Below, piece by piece: positions 30,417 to 41,308 of a stretch of 64,000 nt of DNA. The DNA comes from Hymenopellis radicata (lineage: Eukaryota; Basidiomycota; Agaricomycetes; Agaricales; Physalacriaceae): positions 42,805 to 106,804 of the forward strand of contig JADNRX010000184.1 in NCBI GenBank assembly GCA_015501595.1. Reading direction: 5' to 3'. Under the pieces are notes generated by a model. It did not search any database. It saw only the letters and a program-made list of their open reading frames with translations, and was not told the origin of the DNA. Each line of letters starts with the position of its first letter. Positions within the stretch are counted from its first letter, which is position 1. A program made the translations under genes and the position numbers.

Positions 30417-33400
30417 CATCAGGAAACCGCCTTTGGCACTAAAGCACCTCAAGACAGGCACTATTTCTTAAGGTCCTTCAGGTGCTTGTGGGACCTCAAG
30501 TGTCTTAGGATGCCTTGACGCTCGGCATCAAGCACCAAGGCTTCTTGGTTAGCCTCAAGCTGCATTAGGAACTCAGCCTGGGTACCAGCTGCATCAAGTC
30601 GAACGAAGATGGCTTGAGGCAGCACTCACAGACCCGTTTGACTCTAAGCCCTTCGAAGGCTCATAAGGTACAGCTGCACTATCAAGGCTGCAGTAGGTTC
30701 CGGAATCTCATTAGCATAGAATTGCACGTTGAGAGGACACATTTTCGCCAAGGCAGCACATCACATAAAGATGCAATGGTCTATACCCCAGTCGAAAGCC
30801 CGTAGCAATATACATGCAAATGAGAAAACAATCAGACAGACACTTACCAAAGCGCCGCTGGCGGATGCCGATATAGCTGGTGTTGTAGTCATCTTTGTAC
30901 GGTAGTGCACATAGACGGCCCGGATGAACAAGGGGTGGCTACAACGGCGCTGCGAACAGCGCGACAGAAATAACAATAGTGGTGGCCCTCAGGTAGTCCC
31001 AAGGAGGGCAGACATGCCAACATGAACCGAATCGGCCTTGTCGTCCAAGAAATGGAACACGGAGGTAAAAGCAAACTTGTCGTTCTGGGCGCAAAGGGCG
31101 CATCCTGACACGACTGCTATAGCCGAAAAAAGCACCTTTTCATCCCGTTCCGCCCTGTAGAGCTCACTCTAGCAATACGCAGAGTCCCAGCATTGGTTGT
31201 GCTTGCGTCGACGGCGCAGTGTTGCGAAAATGCTGCCTGCCACAGGGCTTACGCGTCCTTAGGGGAAGTCGTCCGAAACGCCTAAGCAGTCGGAACAGCC
31301 CATAGCTACAGGAGCAGTGAGCGACAGCGGCGAAAAAAGTGTAGACAACGCACCATCATTCATCTCTGTATGCATCTTTAGGCCCGATTTTTCTCCAACG
31401 ACTCGCGTCCTGGATCCATGTCGTGAATCGTGATAGAGCCCATGTTGATCCTTCCGCGGAGAGCAGCGCTGGCCTGCGCTAATGACAATAGTGGTGTTGA
31501 TTGAATGTACCGCCTCTTAGAGGGCTTACGCGTCACCCTCCTGAAACGAACGTCGTCCAAAATAGCAGTCGAAGAGGCGAAGTCAGCGGGCAAGAAGGAC
31601 CTTGACCTTGGAAGTGGAAGTCGGCGCAGGGAGAGGACATCGCAGAGTCGATGGTGGTGGTGAGAGTAGTTAGAGAGACGATTACGAACAGCGCTTGATC
31701 GCTGTTCGGCTCTCCGGGCCTGCACATCCGGTCATCATCCGTCTCGATGTAGAGACAGAGAAGTAAGGTAAGCCTTCCCAGAGTGCGAGGCTTACGAAGA
31801 GGCGTATCCACGGTGAGAGTCCTCGTTGCCGTCCATGAGCAAGTTCTTGGGCAATAGTGGTGTGGTGTTGAAAGTTGGTTGAAAGTCACAATGGATTAAG
31901 CGATGATGATGAGACGACTCAAAGTCAGTCTCTGTGACACTGAGCGACGACTCAAGGTCAGTCACCGGTGTTGTGGAAGGCTACTGCATCGTTGTTGCTG
32001 ATATCCGCGGCCGCGCTGAACATCGTGCTCGTCGATGGTGGTAAGAAGGAGAGAGATTGAATCCGAACACTGTTCGGATTCACGGGTCATGTCGCCGCCA
32101 GTAAATCTGGGCGATGACAGCAACAATGCTTCTCTGGCTGCACAGATATAACCATATGATAGATACTCCAAGTGAAATTTGGGCAGCCGGCGCGTTGCAG
32201 CACGCTAGAATGCTCGTTAAATATGGCTATTGATGGGATACTTGCTATGTAAGCAAGTTTCCGCTATTTCCCAGCCATTCCTTTCAATGTCGGCTTCTAA
32301 GAATAACCTGGATTTACATTAATGATCTAGGACAAGATATCCCGATGGTCTTTTGGATCCTCCGAGGCCGTCGTCGTCGTTCCGAACGACGATGAAGATG
32401 CTCCGAGCATGATTCGGCAAACGCCGGTTCGTGATCAGAGGCTTTCGCTCATCGTCTCTCCCCTCTTACCACCATGTCACCTCGACGACGACGACGCATC
32501 CAGGCTCGGACTTTTGTTTGTGGCCTTTTCTCTCACTTCCTCTCATCCTTTTCCATCTGGATCTCCGGACTCGTCTCCACGGCTTCCAACAGCCGTGAAT
32601 AATGTTACATTGCACAAAGGCTCCCCGACAGTTCACCACGGAACCGCCATTGCGCTAGGACAACGGGCTGCTATAGAAACCCTCGCCCTGCCATTGCACA
32701 GGGTTCAAGCACGTTGGGTAGGATTTTGGGTGTTGTCTGCTAGTGACGCGGCGCTAGTTCGTGTGTTCTTTTTACCTTAATTTTTCCATTCATTTCTTCA
32801 CATTCATAGCGCCATCAACCTGGACCATTTATTCCTTTTCCTTTCTCCGCCTGCAAGTGGGCAGCGTCGCGGTGCGGTCTTTCATTTCCTGTCAAGTCCA
32901 TTCGCCGTCGGTCTCCGACGGCGTAGCCACGTCAGCATCACGTGGCGGTTGGTATATTTTCGATCATGGGTCCGGGACTGCACTCTCTCTCCTGCTACCA
33001 TCTCCTTCTTATCCTTCCACCTCGTTCGACGTCTGCCGCTACCGCAAGCATACATCACTGCAGCCAACTTCGACTACATGCTCACTGCCCTCAAGACCAC
33101 GAGCACGACTCCACCCCACATTGACGACCACGCTGAATCCCGCTTGCCGAAGACGCCTCGACGGCAACGCGCCTATCCATTAGACGAGTACGACGACCAC
33201 ACATGACGAAGGATGCCGACACGACGACGACGCTTATGCCCACATGTGGCTCGCTCGCAGCAGACCGAAGGACGAGGCACAGTCGCAATGAGTAGGACGA
33301 GCCGTACGCGTGACAAGGACGACGACGACGACACTCACGCCCAACACGACGACGACTTCAATGATGATGACGAGTACGATGACGACCCCAAGCAACGATC

Positions 33401-34049
33401 ACACAGAGCACGATGAGGAAGACGATGAGGACGCCGAGCACAAGCATAAGGACGAAGCCGAGCATGAGATTCAGGACAACGATGAGGCTGAGCGCAACGT
33501 CACTGAAGAAGCGTGCCAACGTCGTGACTACCACTACGATAGTGGACTGTAAAGACCTTTCAACCTCTCTTCCCTACCTCCACTATGGCTATACATAACC
33601 ACGATGACTATGCTACCCTACTGTTTACTATACTAGTAGTACATCGGTGATGATTGATAGTTATTTTCTGTCTGTCAATAGTGTTTAATACATTTCCTTC
33701 CGGCACAATCATATTGTAACCATGGCCTAATTTGCTGAACTGAGTCTTGGCTTGGAGCTGGTCTGGGTGAAGCTTGAGAGGAATTGAGCTTGCCTCAAAG
33801 GGTGTGCAGATTGTCTTGAGTTGTAGTGGCAGTGTCTTAAGAGACATGCTTGTTGTATAGATGATTGAATGCATCTTAAAGGAGGATCAAGGATCCTTAG
33901 AGGCATCCTGATGCTGCTTGAGACAGAGCTTACCGGTGAACCTGTATTTGAAGCACCTTAGCAGCATTAGCAACTTACAAGCCTCAAGACACTTTAAGTG
34001 CTTCAATTCATCTACAGACACCTTAATGCCCAGACCCCTTTTCGTGATG
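30417..34049. mobile_element. CATCA-GAAA element, 3633 bp, inserted in KDZ copy B
   Basis: Left end CATCAGGAAACCGCCTTTGG; the right end read inward from 34049 is CATCACGAAAAGGGGTCTGG (13 of the first 20 identical, including CATCA and GAAA). Two-base duplications TC flank it (30415-30416, 34050-34051). The subterminal zones 30435-30620 and 33735-34010 are dense in CTCAAG, CTTAAG and CTTGAG. The interior has no recognisable gene. It shares segments with the 5159-bp element: TCGTCTCCACGGCTTCCAAC at 32570 matches 21325 in the opposite orientation, and AAATCTGGGCGA occurs at 32103 and 21511. I infer a non-autonomous relative. Confidence 0.8.
33300..33550. repeat. GACGAC/GATGAG simple-sequence tract
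   Basis: Acidic-codon-like low complexity inside the CATCA-GAAA element. It yields long frames of DDDD or TTTT in every reading and is not evidence of a gene. Confidence 0.7.
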
Positions 34050-34409
34050 TCGTACGCCTCTGCACGTCGTAAAGGTATGTGGTTTGGAATCAGGTGGTTT
34101 TATTAGGATCTAACAGGTAGCAGAAGTTTTCGCGAGAAGGATTTTGGGAGAACACGACCTTGACAGAACTCGGACTGACGGTGCACATCGGCCACCAGGG
34201 CGGGTTATGTCCTTATCCAGGACCGCCGAAGTCGATCACGGTGATGCATACGACGGGGATTCATCGACTACGCGCCTCTTTCTGCAACTGCGGTGTATCC
34301 GACACCACTAGTCCCTGGCAGCGAGATGGTTTGTTTGCGGCGACAACGATCGAGCCCCAGACATTCGCAACGGTAGAGGTGGTGACGCTTTTCCGCCAGC
34401 TGAATGCGC
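34050..34409 (+). mobile_element. KDZ copy B, 3' piece
   Basis: Starts TCGTACGCCTCTGCACGTCG and keeps the copy A intron donor (AAAGGTATGTG). After the intron it encodes LGLTVHIGHQGGLCPYPGP, TTGIHRLRASFCNCGV, TTIEPQTFATVEVVTLFRQL, nearly the same as copy A. Similarity ends at CTGAATG near 34409 and the rest of the transposase is missing. The piece also lacks a few codons (SPWQRDG for SPWQLALRDG). Confidence 0.85.
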
Positions 34410-34610
34410 GTCTGGCGCCAGAGGGTCCTCCCCGATAGTTCTCCGATTGTTACAATGTTACCAAGTCAATTCCGCATGTAGCCTATCAAAATGCTCAGAG
34501 TTCGATCTCAATAATCATCATCTTAGTGCGACGGCTGTTCAGAATGCAGGATTTTGGGACGGAACGTAGGGCTCTCTAATACAAACAGGTAATAGTATGC
34601 CAGCGATTAT

Positions 34611-35640
34611 TCACGATGCAGCCACGACTTCAACCTCGCCACGCTCCTGAGCAAGGCGAAACTTCTCGTGGGCTACAGTCCGCGAGCGGAAAGCCTCGAA
34701 GCTGCCGTGGGGTACACCCAACGTGTTCAGGGCACACTCGAGGCTGTACATATCAAATGAGTGTCAGTAGGTGTCAGTCCAGCGCAGGAACCGTTCTTAC
34801 TACGACCGATAGATACCGGGACTAAGTCCACGATAAACGCAGTACCAATTTTTCCGCGTGATGCCATGTGTGAGAGGAGTTTGAAACGGATGGCCGGGTG
34901 CGGGAGAGGGTTTGATAAGAGTGTATGGAAGGCGACGGCCGCCACGAATGTGAAATGCCCAGCCACGCTGGACAGCGTAATCGAAAGCTTTCTCCGCGAT
35001 AGGCCACGTTTTATATCCGAAATAGACAGACCCTGAAACGCCCAGGACCTGTGGCGCCGCAAGAGTCCAGTGAGAGTACACACCAGGCTGAAGCCCGATG
35101 AAGACGACAATGACGGGGGGAGTGTCGGTCAGATGCTTGGTCTTGACCTTTCTGCGCTTCTGCGTGGCGACGACAGTCGCATCGACATGTGAACGAAGAA
35201 TTTGAGATGCCTGAGACCTAGAAAGAACAAGCATGAGGAAATGTGGCCGGAACAATGGAACGAGGAGTGTACCAGTCCGCCACCTCGGTTTGGGCGATAG
35301 CGTACCGCGTGGTGTCGGGACCATGCGCAGCTCCTGGCCGACGAAGTGTCGGTGTGCCGCGAGCAGCAGTTTCTAAACGAACGACGAAGGGGTTGGCAGA
35401 GCAACCGTGTAAATTCAAAGAGAACTCACCCTTGAAGGCCGCGGTGCCAGGAATTTGCGCATCGTCGAGGGACGCGATGAAGGCACAGAACTCGTCGTCA
35501 CCTTCAAAACTGGTTTCCGGGAAATCTTCCCCAGCAGTATACCAATCATCGTCCGAGTCCGCAGCCGGGGGGGGCGGTTGCGTTTCCTCTTCATCGGAAG
35601 AGAGAACGATCCAGATGGCTTCGCGCTGAGACTCAGACAT
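34611..35640 (-). CDS. Protein with two viroplasmin/RNase H1-N-like modules, 286 aa
   Basis: Exons 35640-35430, 35372-35273, 35217-34801, 34743-34611 give 861 nt, open throughout. The N-terminus is acidic (SSDEEETQPPPPAADSDDDW). Module 1: VIVVFIGLQPGVYSHWTLAA, QVLGVSGSVYFGYKTWPIAE, KAFDYAVQRG. Module 2, split by an intron: NWYCVYRGLSPGIYRSYLEC, LNTLGVPHGSFEAFRSRTVA, EKFRLAQERGEVEV. The pattern WYxVxxGxxPGVY, then a hydrophobic V-x-G-V-x-G block and F-x-T-xx-EAE, is that of the RNase H1 N-terminal (caulimovirus viroplasmin) fold, which binds RNA-DNA hybrids or double-stranded RNA in RNase H1. No RNase H catalytic domain is present, so a nucleic-acid-binding role is inference. Confidence 0.7.
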
Positions 35641-35796
35641 AGTAGGGGGGCAAGAAAACTACATCGATTGCAAGAATGAGTACGGTTAAATGTAATCTAC
35701 GGAAATACCCCAAAATAGTCGCCCCAAAATAGTCATCTGTAAAGTTTGATTACAGATTGCCTATCAAGGCAAGATAATCACGTACTGGCATCTTGA

Positions 35797-36640
35797 TCAA
35801 ATCAGACCAGCCTCCACTTGGCCGAGTTCCAGCGCAACGTTGAACTGGTCAACGGCGTCCTGCTGAAAACCCTTGTGCCTCCAGTGACAGTTGGTGCTGA
35901 TCTTCTTTGTCGCAGCGTCTGAGGAAGCACTGAACGTTCCAATAAGAAGGGTGGGTGCGCGCCGATTGAGAAGAACGAACCATGTATTAAAGACACCGAC
36001 AAATCTGCCTCGGGTCACGATGAACCATTTCTTGCTTTGAATGGCAGGATTGATGACGAGGGGGACGGGAGGAATGTGATAATATTCCATGCATGACCTG
36101 TACGCGGGTAGAGCACCGCCGCCAGAAGGACCCGCAAAATTAGCCACATTGACGGGGCCTGGAATGAAATTGGTAATGGTTCGCAGGAGATCGTGAAAAG
36201 TATGAACCAGATATGATCTCAACGTCTTCCTCGGCGCTGTGAGTCGATGCACCATCGTCAACGTCACCATCAGCATCGCCATCTGGATTGTCCTCAGGTT
36301 CGGAGTCCTGGATAAAGATGGTGTGGCGCTCATCAGCTCCAGCAGGGGTGGGCGTGTTGGGAACACCAGCTTTGGCGCTAGGTGCAGGCGTTGCTGGTAG
36401 GCTGAGCATGGTTGATCATCCGGCGGGCGTAGGGGTGGATGCACGAGAGCCAGTATCTGCCTCGTCGGATGCAAAACTCGCCGGGCTGGAAGTGAGGAGA
36501 CTTCCACCTAAAGAGGCTCTGGCAAGCTCGCTCGTACTGGGAGACTTGAGAACCCCATCCATGGCGGTGGAGGAATTATCGTTGGTGGGAGTTTGAGGTC
36601 GAGACGGTATGCGGTCTGCACACACTTCTTCGGTTTTCAT
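35797..36640 (-). pseudogene. Single viroplasmin/RNase H1-N-like module protein with in-frame TGA
   Basis: From ATG at 36640 the frame reads MKTEEVCADRIPSRPQTPTN to STPTPAG, then TGA at 36418-36416. The same frame goes on in coding style as STMLSLPATPAPSAKAGVPN, IQDSEPEDNPDGDADGDVDD. An intron (GTTCAT to TTCCAG, about 36212-36163) leads to GPVNVANFAGPSGGGALPAY, MEYYHIPPVPLVI, SKKWFIVTRGRFVGVFNTW. KKWFIVTRGRxVGVFxxW and the later NCHWRHKGFQQDAVDQF match the same module as its neighbour. The stop may come from a CGA to TGA change, or the gene may begin downstream. The two neighbours probably arose from one family. Confidence 0.55.
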
Positions 36641-36885
36641 GACTGTAGGAAGGGTGGGAGAACGAGGGAAAAGATTGAGGAGCGTCCGGTATTTGAAGTG
36701 AAGGTTGGCCAGGATCAATCTGGTCGACGATCTCGGCCGAAATATGAAGGGGAAAGTGGTATTTGAGTTACAGTATTTGAAGTAGAGATCGGTCGCGTGG
36801 CGTGCGTGGAAGAACGATTGTCGCCTAAGTGGATCCTACATTGAGAGCCTACGATCCCCCGCTCTGCAGACGCCCAGATACTGTA
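36641..36885. promoter_or_regulatory. Divergent promoter interval
   Basis: This 245-bp stretch separates a minus-strand gene from a plus-strand gene starting at 36886 and should hold both promoters. No TATA box or repeated operator is evident. Confidence 0.35.
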
Positions 36886-39331
36886 ATGCCTCGCAAACCC
36901 AAGCAGAAGAAGGCGAAATGTGACCAACTTTCTCTTAAGGGTTGGGCCGAAGGTTGGCGCGCCGACTTTTTGGATTCGAAACTCGATGGCTATGAGGAGG
37001 CCGCGGCGATGATGGCGACGAATCGTCTGGCCGAGCCTCAGTACATGCAGCGCGTGTACAACGAGTTTTTCTATTACTGCAATTGGCGTTTGGAGCACTG
37101 GGAAGAACCGACGCTGCCTGAGCAGCCTTACGACCCCTCGCGCGTCATTCCAGCCGAAGACTTGACAGACGAGGAGATGCGTGTCAAGAGAAAGAAGGTC
37201 GCGATTCTCAAGGACGTGAGTGAAACGTTGGGAATGCTTCGGACTCCGCTGATTATCCTGCCCAGCGTATTCGGCGATATATTCGAACACGAATCGAGAC
37301 TCTGAGTAACTTGCGCATCCGGTTGCGAGTCGGCCACTTAGAGGATCCCATCGCGGTGATGCTAGCCAAGGTCGCTGGTTTCAGCAAGCCAGGGAAGAAG
37401 CGACAGGCCTGCCAGCAATTCCAGGTATACGAGGCGGACAAGGTGGCGGCGCAAGTCGAAGCAGTCTACAATGCGCAGGTGGAGGAGTTGGAAGAACAAG
37501 GCATCTCGCCAGATGACTTTCCGAAGGTGAACGCGCCATATCGGGGAAAGGTTGTCCGAGAGATGTTTGCGGCGTTGACGGACGAGGAGAGGGAGTACTG
37601 GGCGGATAGCGCGCAGAAGGAGGCGGCGGAAAAGAAGCAAGCGTACTTGGACGTGTTGCATGGACCTATTGTGACATCTTGGGAGGATAAAGAACGGTTA
37701 GTCCTGCTCACTCTTGGTGGAGAAAGGCTTGAACTTACTCTCCCGCTAGTTGTATCAAGAATTTATCGGGGGTGATGGCGCCGCTCATGCAGGGCATTCG
37801 GGAGTGTACGGGTTTGCACGTCGTGATGTGCTTGGCTGGTCCGCTTCCAAGTAAAAAGGGAGGTGTTGGTATGATGGCGTATGTGTCTATTTCGTTTGTG
37901 AAGAGGATTGTAACTAATAATTCACGGAAGTCTTACCTCAGGGAAAAATCTCGATGCGACCCCACTTGCAGCCCCGAATTGGCGGCCTAACGAGTATAAC
38001 AAGTGGAAGTCTAATGTCGTAAAGTGGTGTGAGACAGCGTACACTCCTTCGCATCTCGCCTCCGCCAAGGTTGCATGGGGCGGAATACTGTACCCAGCCT
38101 ACGACTACAACCCCCACACCGCCTACGATCCCAACACCCCCTGCTGTCATAGCGCCTCCGAGCGACGGCGAAGAGATAGGGGAGGTCAATAGCGCCGAAG
38201 AGCTGACGATGTCGGAGGAGGATTTGAGGGCGGCTGTGAAGCAGATCGACAATGGCAGCCTTACCGAGGGAGAGAATTCAGAGAAGGAGGATGTGGGGGA
38301 CGATGACGAGGAGGATGACGATGACGAGGAAGATAGCGATGAGGAGGATGACAGGGTAGAGGAGAAAAAGAGAAAGCGTGGGGCGAAAGAGGACTCGGGT
38401 GCCAGGAAGAAGCGGGTGGTGGCAGCGACAAAAGTCCCTCGGAAGAGCGACTACGAGGTGCAGCGGGACAAGAACATAGAGCGCAACAAGCACCTGCTCG
38501 CGCCGATCAATGAGGAGATCCAGCGCTTACTGCCACCGAAAACTGCCAAGAAGACTCCGCGTGCGCGTAAATCTCAGGTAACAGGATCGGCTCCGACGCG
38601 GACGAGCGAGAGGCGTAGGAAGGCAGCTGGCGAGAAGGAGAACGGGGCTAATACGCTGGAGGACGATACGGGAAGTGAGCAGGGTGGCAGCCTGACGATT
38701 GTCGAACGTGAAGAAGAGCCGAATGCACACACTGACGTCGTGATGCAAGACGTTGACGTTGGAGAGATGCCCACAGGTGCTCCTCCAGCTCCTCCAGCTG
38801 CACCTCTTCCTCCTCCACCGTCTGATCCAGTTGGTCCTGCGCCGCCTCCGCCTCCACCTCCACCTCCACAACCTCTTCCACCTCCAGAGTCTGATCGAGA
38901 TCGTCCTCCGCCTGCTCCGGTTCCGACAATGCAGATTGTGTCCCGCCCTCGCCCTAAACCTGCTTTCGCACCTTGTACGTTGAATTCGCTGAAAAGAGGT
39001 GATCGGCGCTGCGCCAGAGTGGTTCAAGGTCCCGTGGCAGCACTTTGATAGTGCGAAGCTTGGAGCCGACTGGAGGATGCTCCTGGACACCTTCGCGCGA
39101 TGGGAGCTACCCGGAAATTTTGGCAGAACGGGAGCCAGTCTTCCAGCTAAGAAACGACCCACAGTGCTTGCGAAATGGATTACGGACGGCCGTAGAAGAT
39201 CATCGAATGGGGCGGTAATGCCGAGGATGGCCTTGTGTGAGGTGCCAAAATTTGAGAAGCAGTTCAAGGAGTACTGGGCCTCCTTGCAACCACCGTGGAG
39301 AAAGTTGGTGTCGAACAGGTCTTTTAGATGA
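36886..39331 (+). CDS. Large agaricomycete gene of unknown function, proline-rich middle
   Basis: ATG at 36886 (MPRKPKQKKAKCDQLSLKGW). Exons 36886-37215, 37266-37696 and 37750-37878 join in frame, then an exon from 37931. They encode DFLDSKLDGYEEAAA, RIRRYIRTRIETLSNLRIRL, FQVYEADKVAAQVEAVYNAQ, EMFAALTDEEREYWADSAQK, MAPLMQGIRECTGLHVV. A long exon (from about 38100) carries acidic DDEEDDDDEED runs, basic stretches and a PPPPPPPP segment. The end reads WFKVPWQHFDSAKLGADWRM, LPAKKRPTVLAKWITDGRR, FEKQFKEYWASLQPPWR. This arrangement matches a very common agaricomycete family of unknown function. The junction near 38080 and the one near 38980 were not resolved, so a broken copy is possible. Confidence 0.6.
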
Positions 39332-40309
39332 GAGATGACCGACACCAATGGATGGGGGATTTTGTATACGCGTGGGATCAACGGGTGGCTGAGTCTGATC
39401 GCGGGACTGTTCTGGTAGGGAGTCGCAGTTCAGGAGATCGCGAAAGATCGTCGTGTGTGGGTGGACATTGTCAAGGACGTGCTGTGGGTATTAGAGAAGG
39501 TTTGTGACGCACGTGTTTGATGGCTGGTGATTCGGTCCGTGGTGGGTGGGTAGTAAGGGGGGTATATACAAAAAATATATATAGCAATATGTATATGTAG
39601 ATAAAAAATACATACACATGTTCTATATCGTTAAAGTGGCGTAGACGGACTTCAAGTCGCGACTGAGTGGAGCTCAGGGGGTCGGCCACGTGCCACACGT
39701 AAATATGCTAATGTACCGGTGGAAGCATTTCGCACTTGTCAACTTGAACTTCTCGTTCGCTTCTCGTGGGTTGTGGCCGCCTGCGCTTGGCGCGTTGCAG
39801 TGAATTAAATGAGTGTAAAAGCAGTTAGTGATTTTTTGAACATTGTTTGTTCCTAAGTTGTGAGGCGAGCGCGAAACCGAGCTGACCGAGCGCAATCACT
39901 GTGATTGGGCAGCATTATGCCATATTGGGAAAGGGAACAGTGGGGGGAGGAGCGCGTGAGGCCCAGCCGAGGGCAGAACAGCGTGGGGCCCAGCCAGCGT
40001 GGGGCCCAGCCGAGCCGACGGATAGGGTACGGTCCGCTGGTAAGCCGGTGCGACGGGTGGGGTCAAATCGGGTGGTGCCGTGGATTGCTCAGGGTTGTTA
40101 AGCATACGACAGCAGCCCTGGGAAAGCGGCGGCGCGCTGGGCTGGTGAGCGCATGCATCGGGTATGGCCGGAAACGCTGTGCGGAGCATGCCGGGCAGTA
40201 CACGAGCAAGGGAGTAAGTAAGCCAGTTTATGGCCACAGCCTGGCTAGGTCCAGGATGAATGAAACAGATTCCCCTGGCTACAGCCAGGCCAATTAAGCT
40301 GAGAACTAC
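39332..40309. other. Gene-free interval with GGGCCCAGCC repeats
   Basis: AT-rich around 39560-39610, then 39955-40020 with three GGGCCCAGCC or GAGGCCCAGCC units. CCTGGCTAG and CAGCCAGG words at 40235-40290 resemble those at 15374-15415. No gene supported. Confidence 0.4.
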
Positions 40310-41290
40310 GGCTAGGGCTCTTCACCATCGGGCGATCTTGCGGGACGGTAAGACGCGAGGAGGAGACCCCATATCAGAATGATAGATATGGCCGACACTG
40401 GCTGGGCCACTGCGAACCATTTGCCCCAGTCTAGAGGAGGATACATCTCGTGCAGAGCAATGAGATTCTGAGGCGATGATATGGAGGAGCTCTGTCCGCC
40501 GATGTTGGCTGCGAGCGCGATTCCTAGCTGAAGGCCGCGTCAGATGTCATGAGTTCGAGATATGAAGAGACTCACTATCAGACATAGCGCGAAGGAAGAT
40601 TTGGGCGGCAGGGTACGCAAGATAGGCTGTAGGGAATGAGTTAGGGAGATGAGCAGTCGAAGAATATGGTACGCGAATGAGAGTGAAGCATAACGTCGGC
40701 GCGGCCACGTTACTACGTAAAGTCAGACACGAGAACATATAGCATTAGCAGGAATACGCACCTTATCGACATGCTAGCAAAGCACGACCACACCCATGAA
40801 GGCAAGCAGGACCGTCCGTGGCTTGGAACCTGCCAAGTGGAGAACACGGGTGATTAGAATCCGATCGATGTTCGTCTTGCTGAGGCCAGACGATATTGTG
40901 AAGCCTCCCAATCAGCAACATAATCGTCGGAGAGAACATTACAGAAAAGATGTAAAGTAGGCGGGTAAGGACAGATCGGGGTTCGCCGGTGAGCGCATAT
41001 GGTCATGACCGTCTTGCAGAGGAAGGTCAACAGGGTCGACAAAAGTTAGAAATGATGGAAGAGCGCAGGAAAAATGATCTTGAAGACCGGCGAGAGTGGT
41101 GTACTTGAGCTGCACAGACAGACACAGACAAATACCTGTGAAGTAAGCATGAACAAACGATACAGCTCTTGCTTTTACCATCATGATTGTCTGGGACACG
41201 ACAGAGCAGCGACTGGTTTTAACGACTTTTCCGATCTCGGTAAATGTGTGTTGGAGATTAAGCAACACAACACTAATGAGTTGGGGATTT
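40310..41290 (-). pseudogene. Decayed PHO87/PHO90/PHO91-like phosphate transporter (SLC13 family), C-terminal part
   Basis: Minus-strand pieces match the membrane core of SPX-type low-affinity phosphate transporters: YIFSVMFSPTIMLLIG then GFTISSGLSKTNIDRILITR and VLHLAGSKPRTVLLAFMGV (about 40930-40770), NVAAPTLCFTLIR (near 40710), and LGIALAANIGGQSSSISSPQ with LIALHEMYPPLDWGKWFAVA (40530-40380), ending ILIWGLLLASYRPARSPDGE. The family moves phosphate across plasma or vacuolar membranes. The pieces are in different frames: an extra G after LLIG shifts frame, and stops follow MGV. The N-terminal SPX domain is absent from the window. Identification rests on remembered family motifs but several blocks agree. 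Confidence 0.65.
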
Positions 41291-41308
41291 TAGCATGAGC
41301 GAACAAAC

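Noticed and set aside
33213..33600. Acidic or threonine-rich open frames on the plus strand
   Set aside because: Simple GAC/GAT repeats inside a non-coding element; open in several frames at once.
38810..38900. PPPPPPPP segment as a separate formin-like gene
   Set aside because: It lies inside a long frame of an agaricomycete unknown family; no FH2 domain follows.
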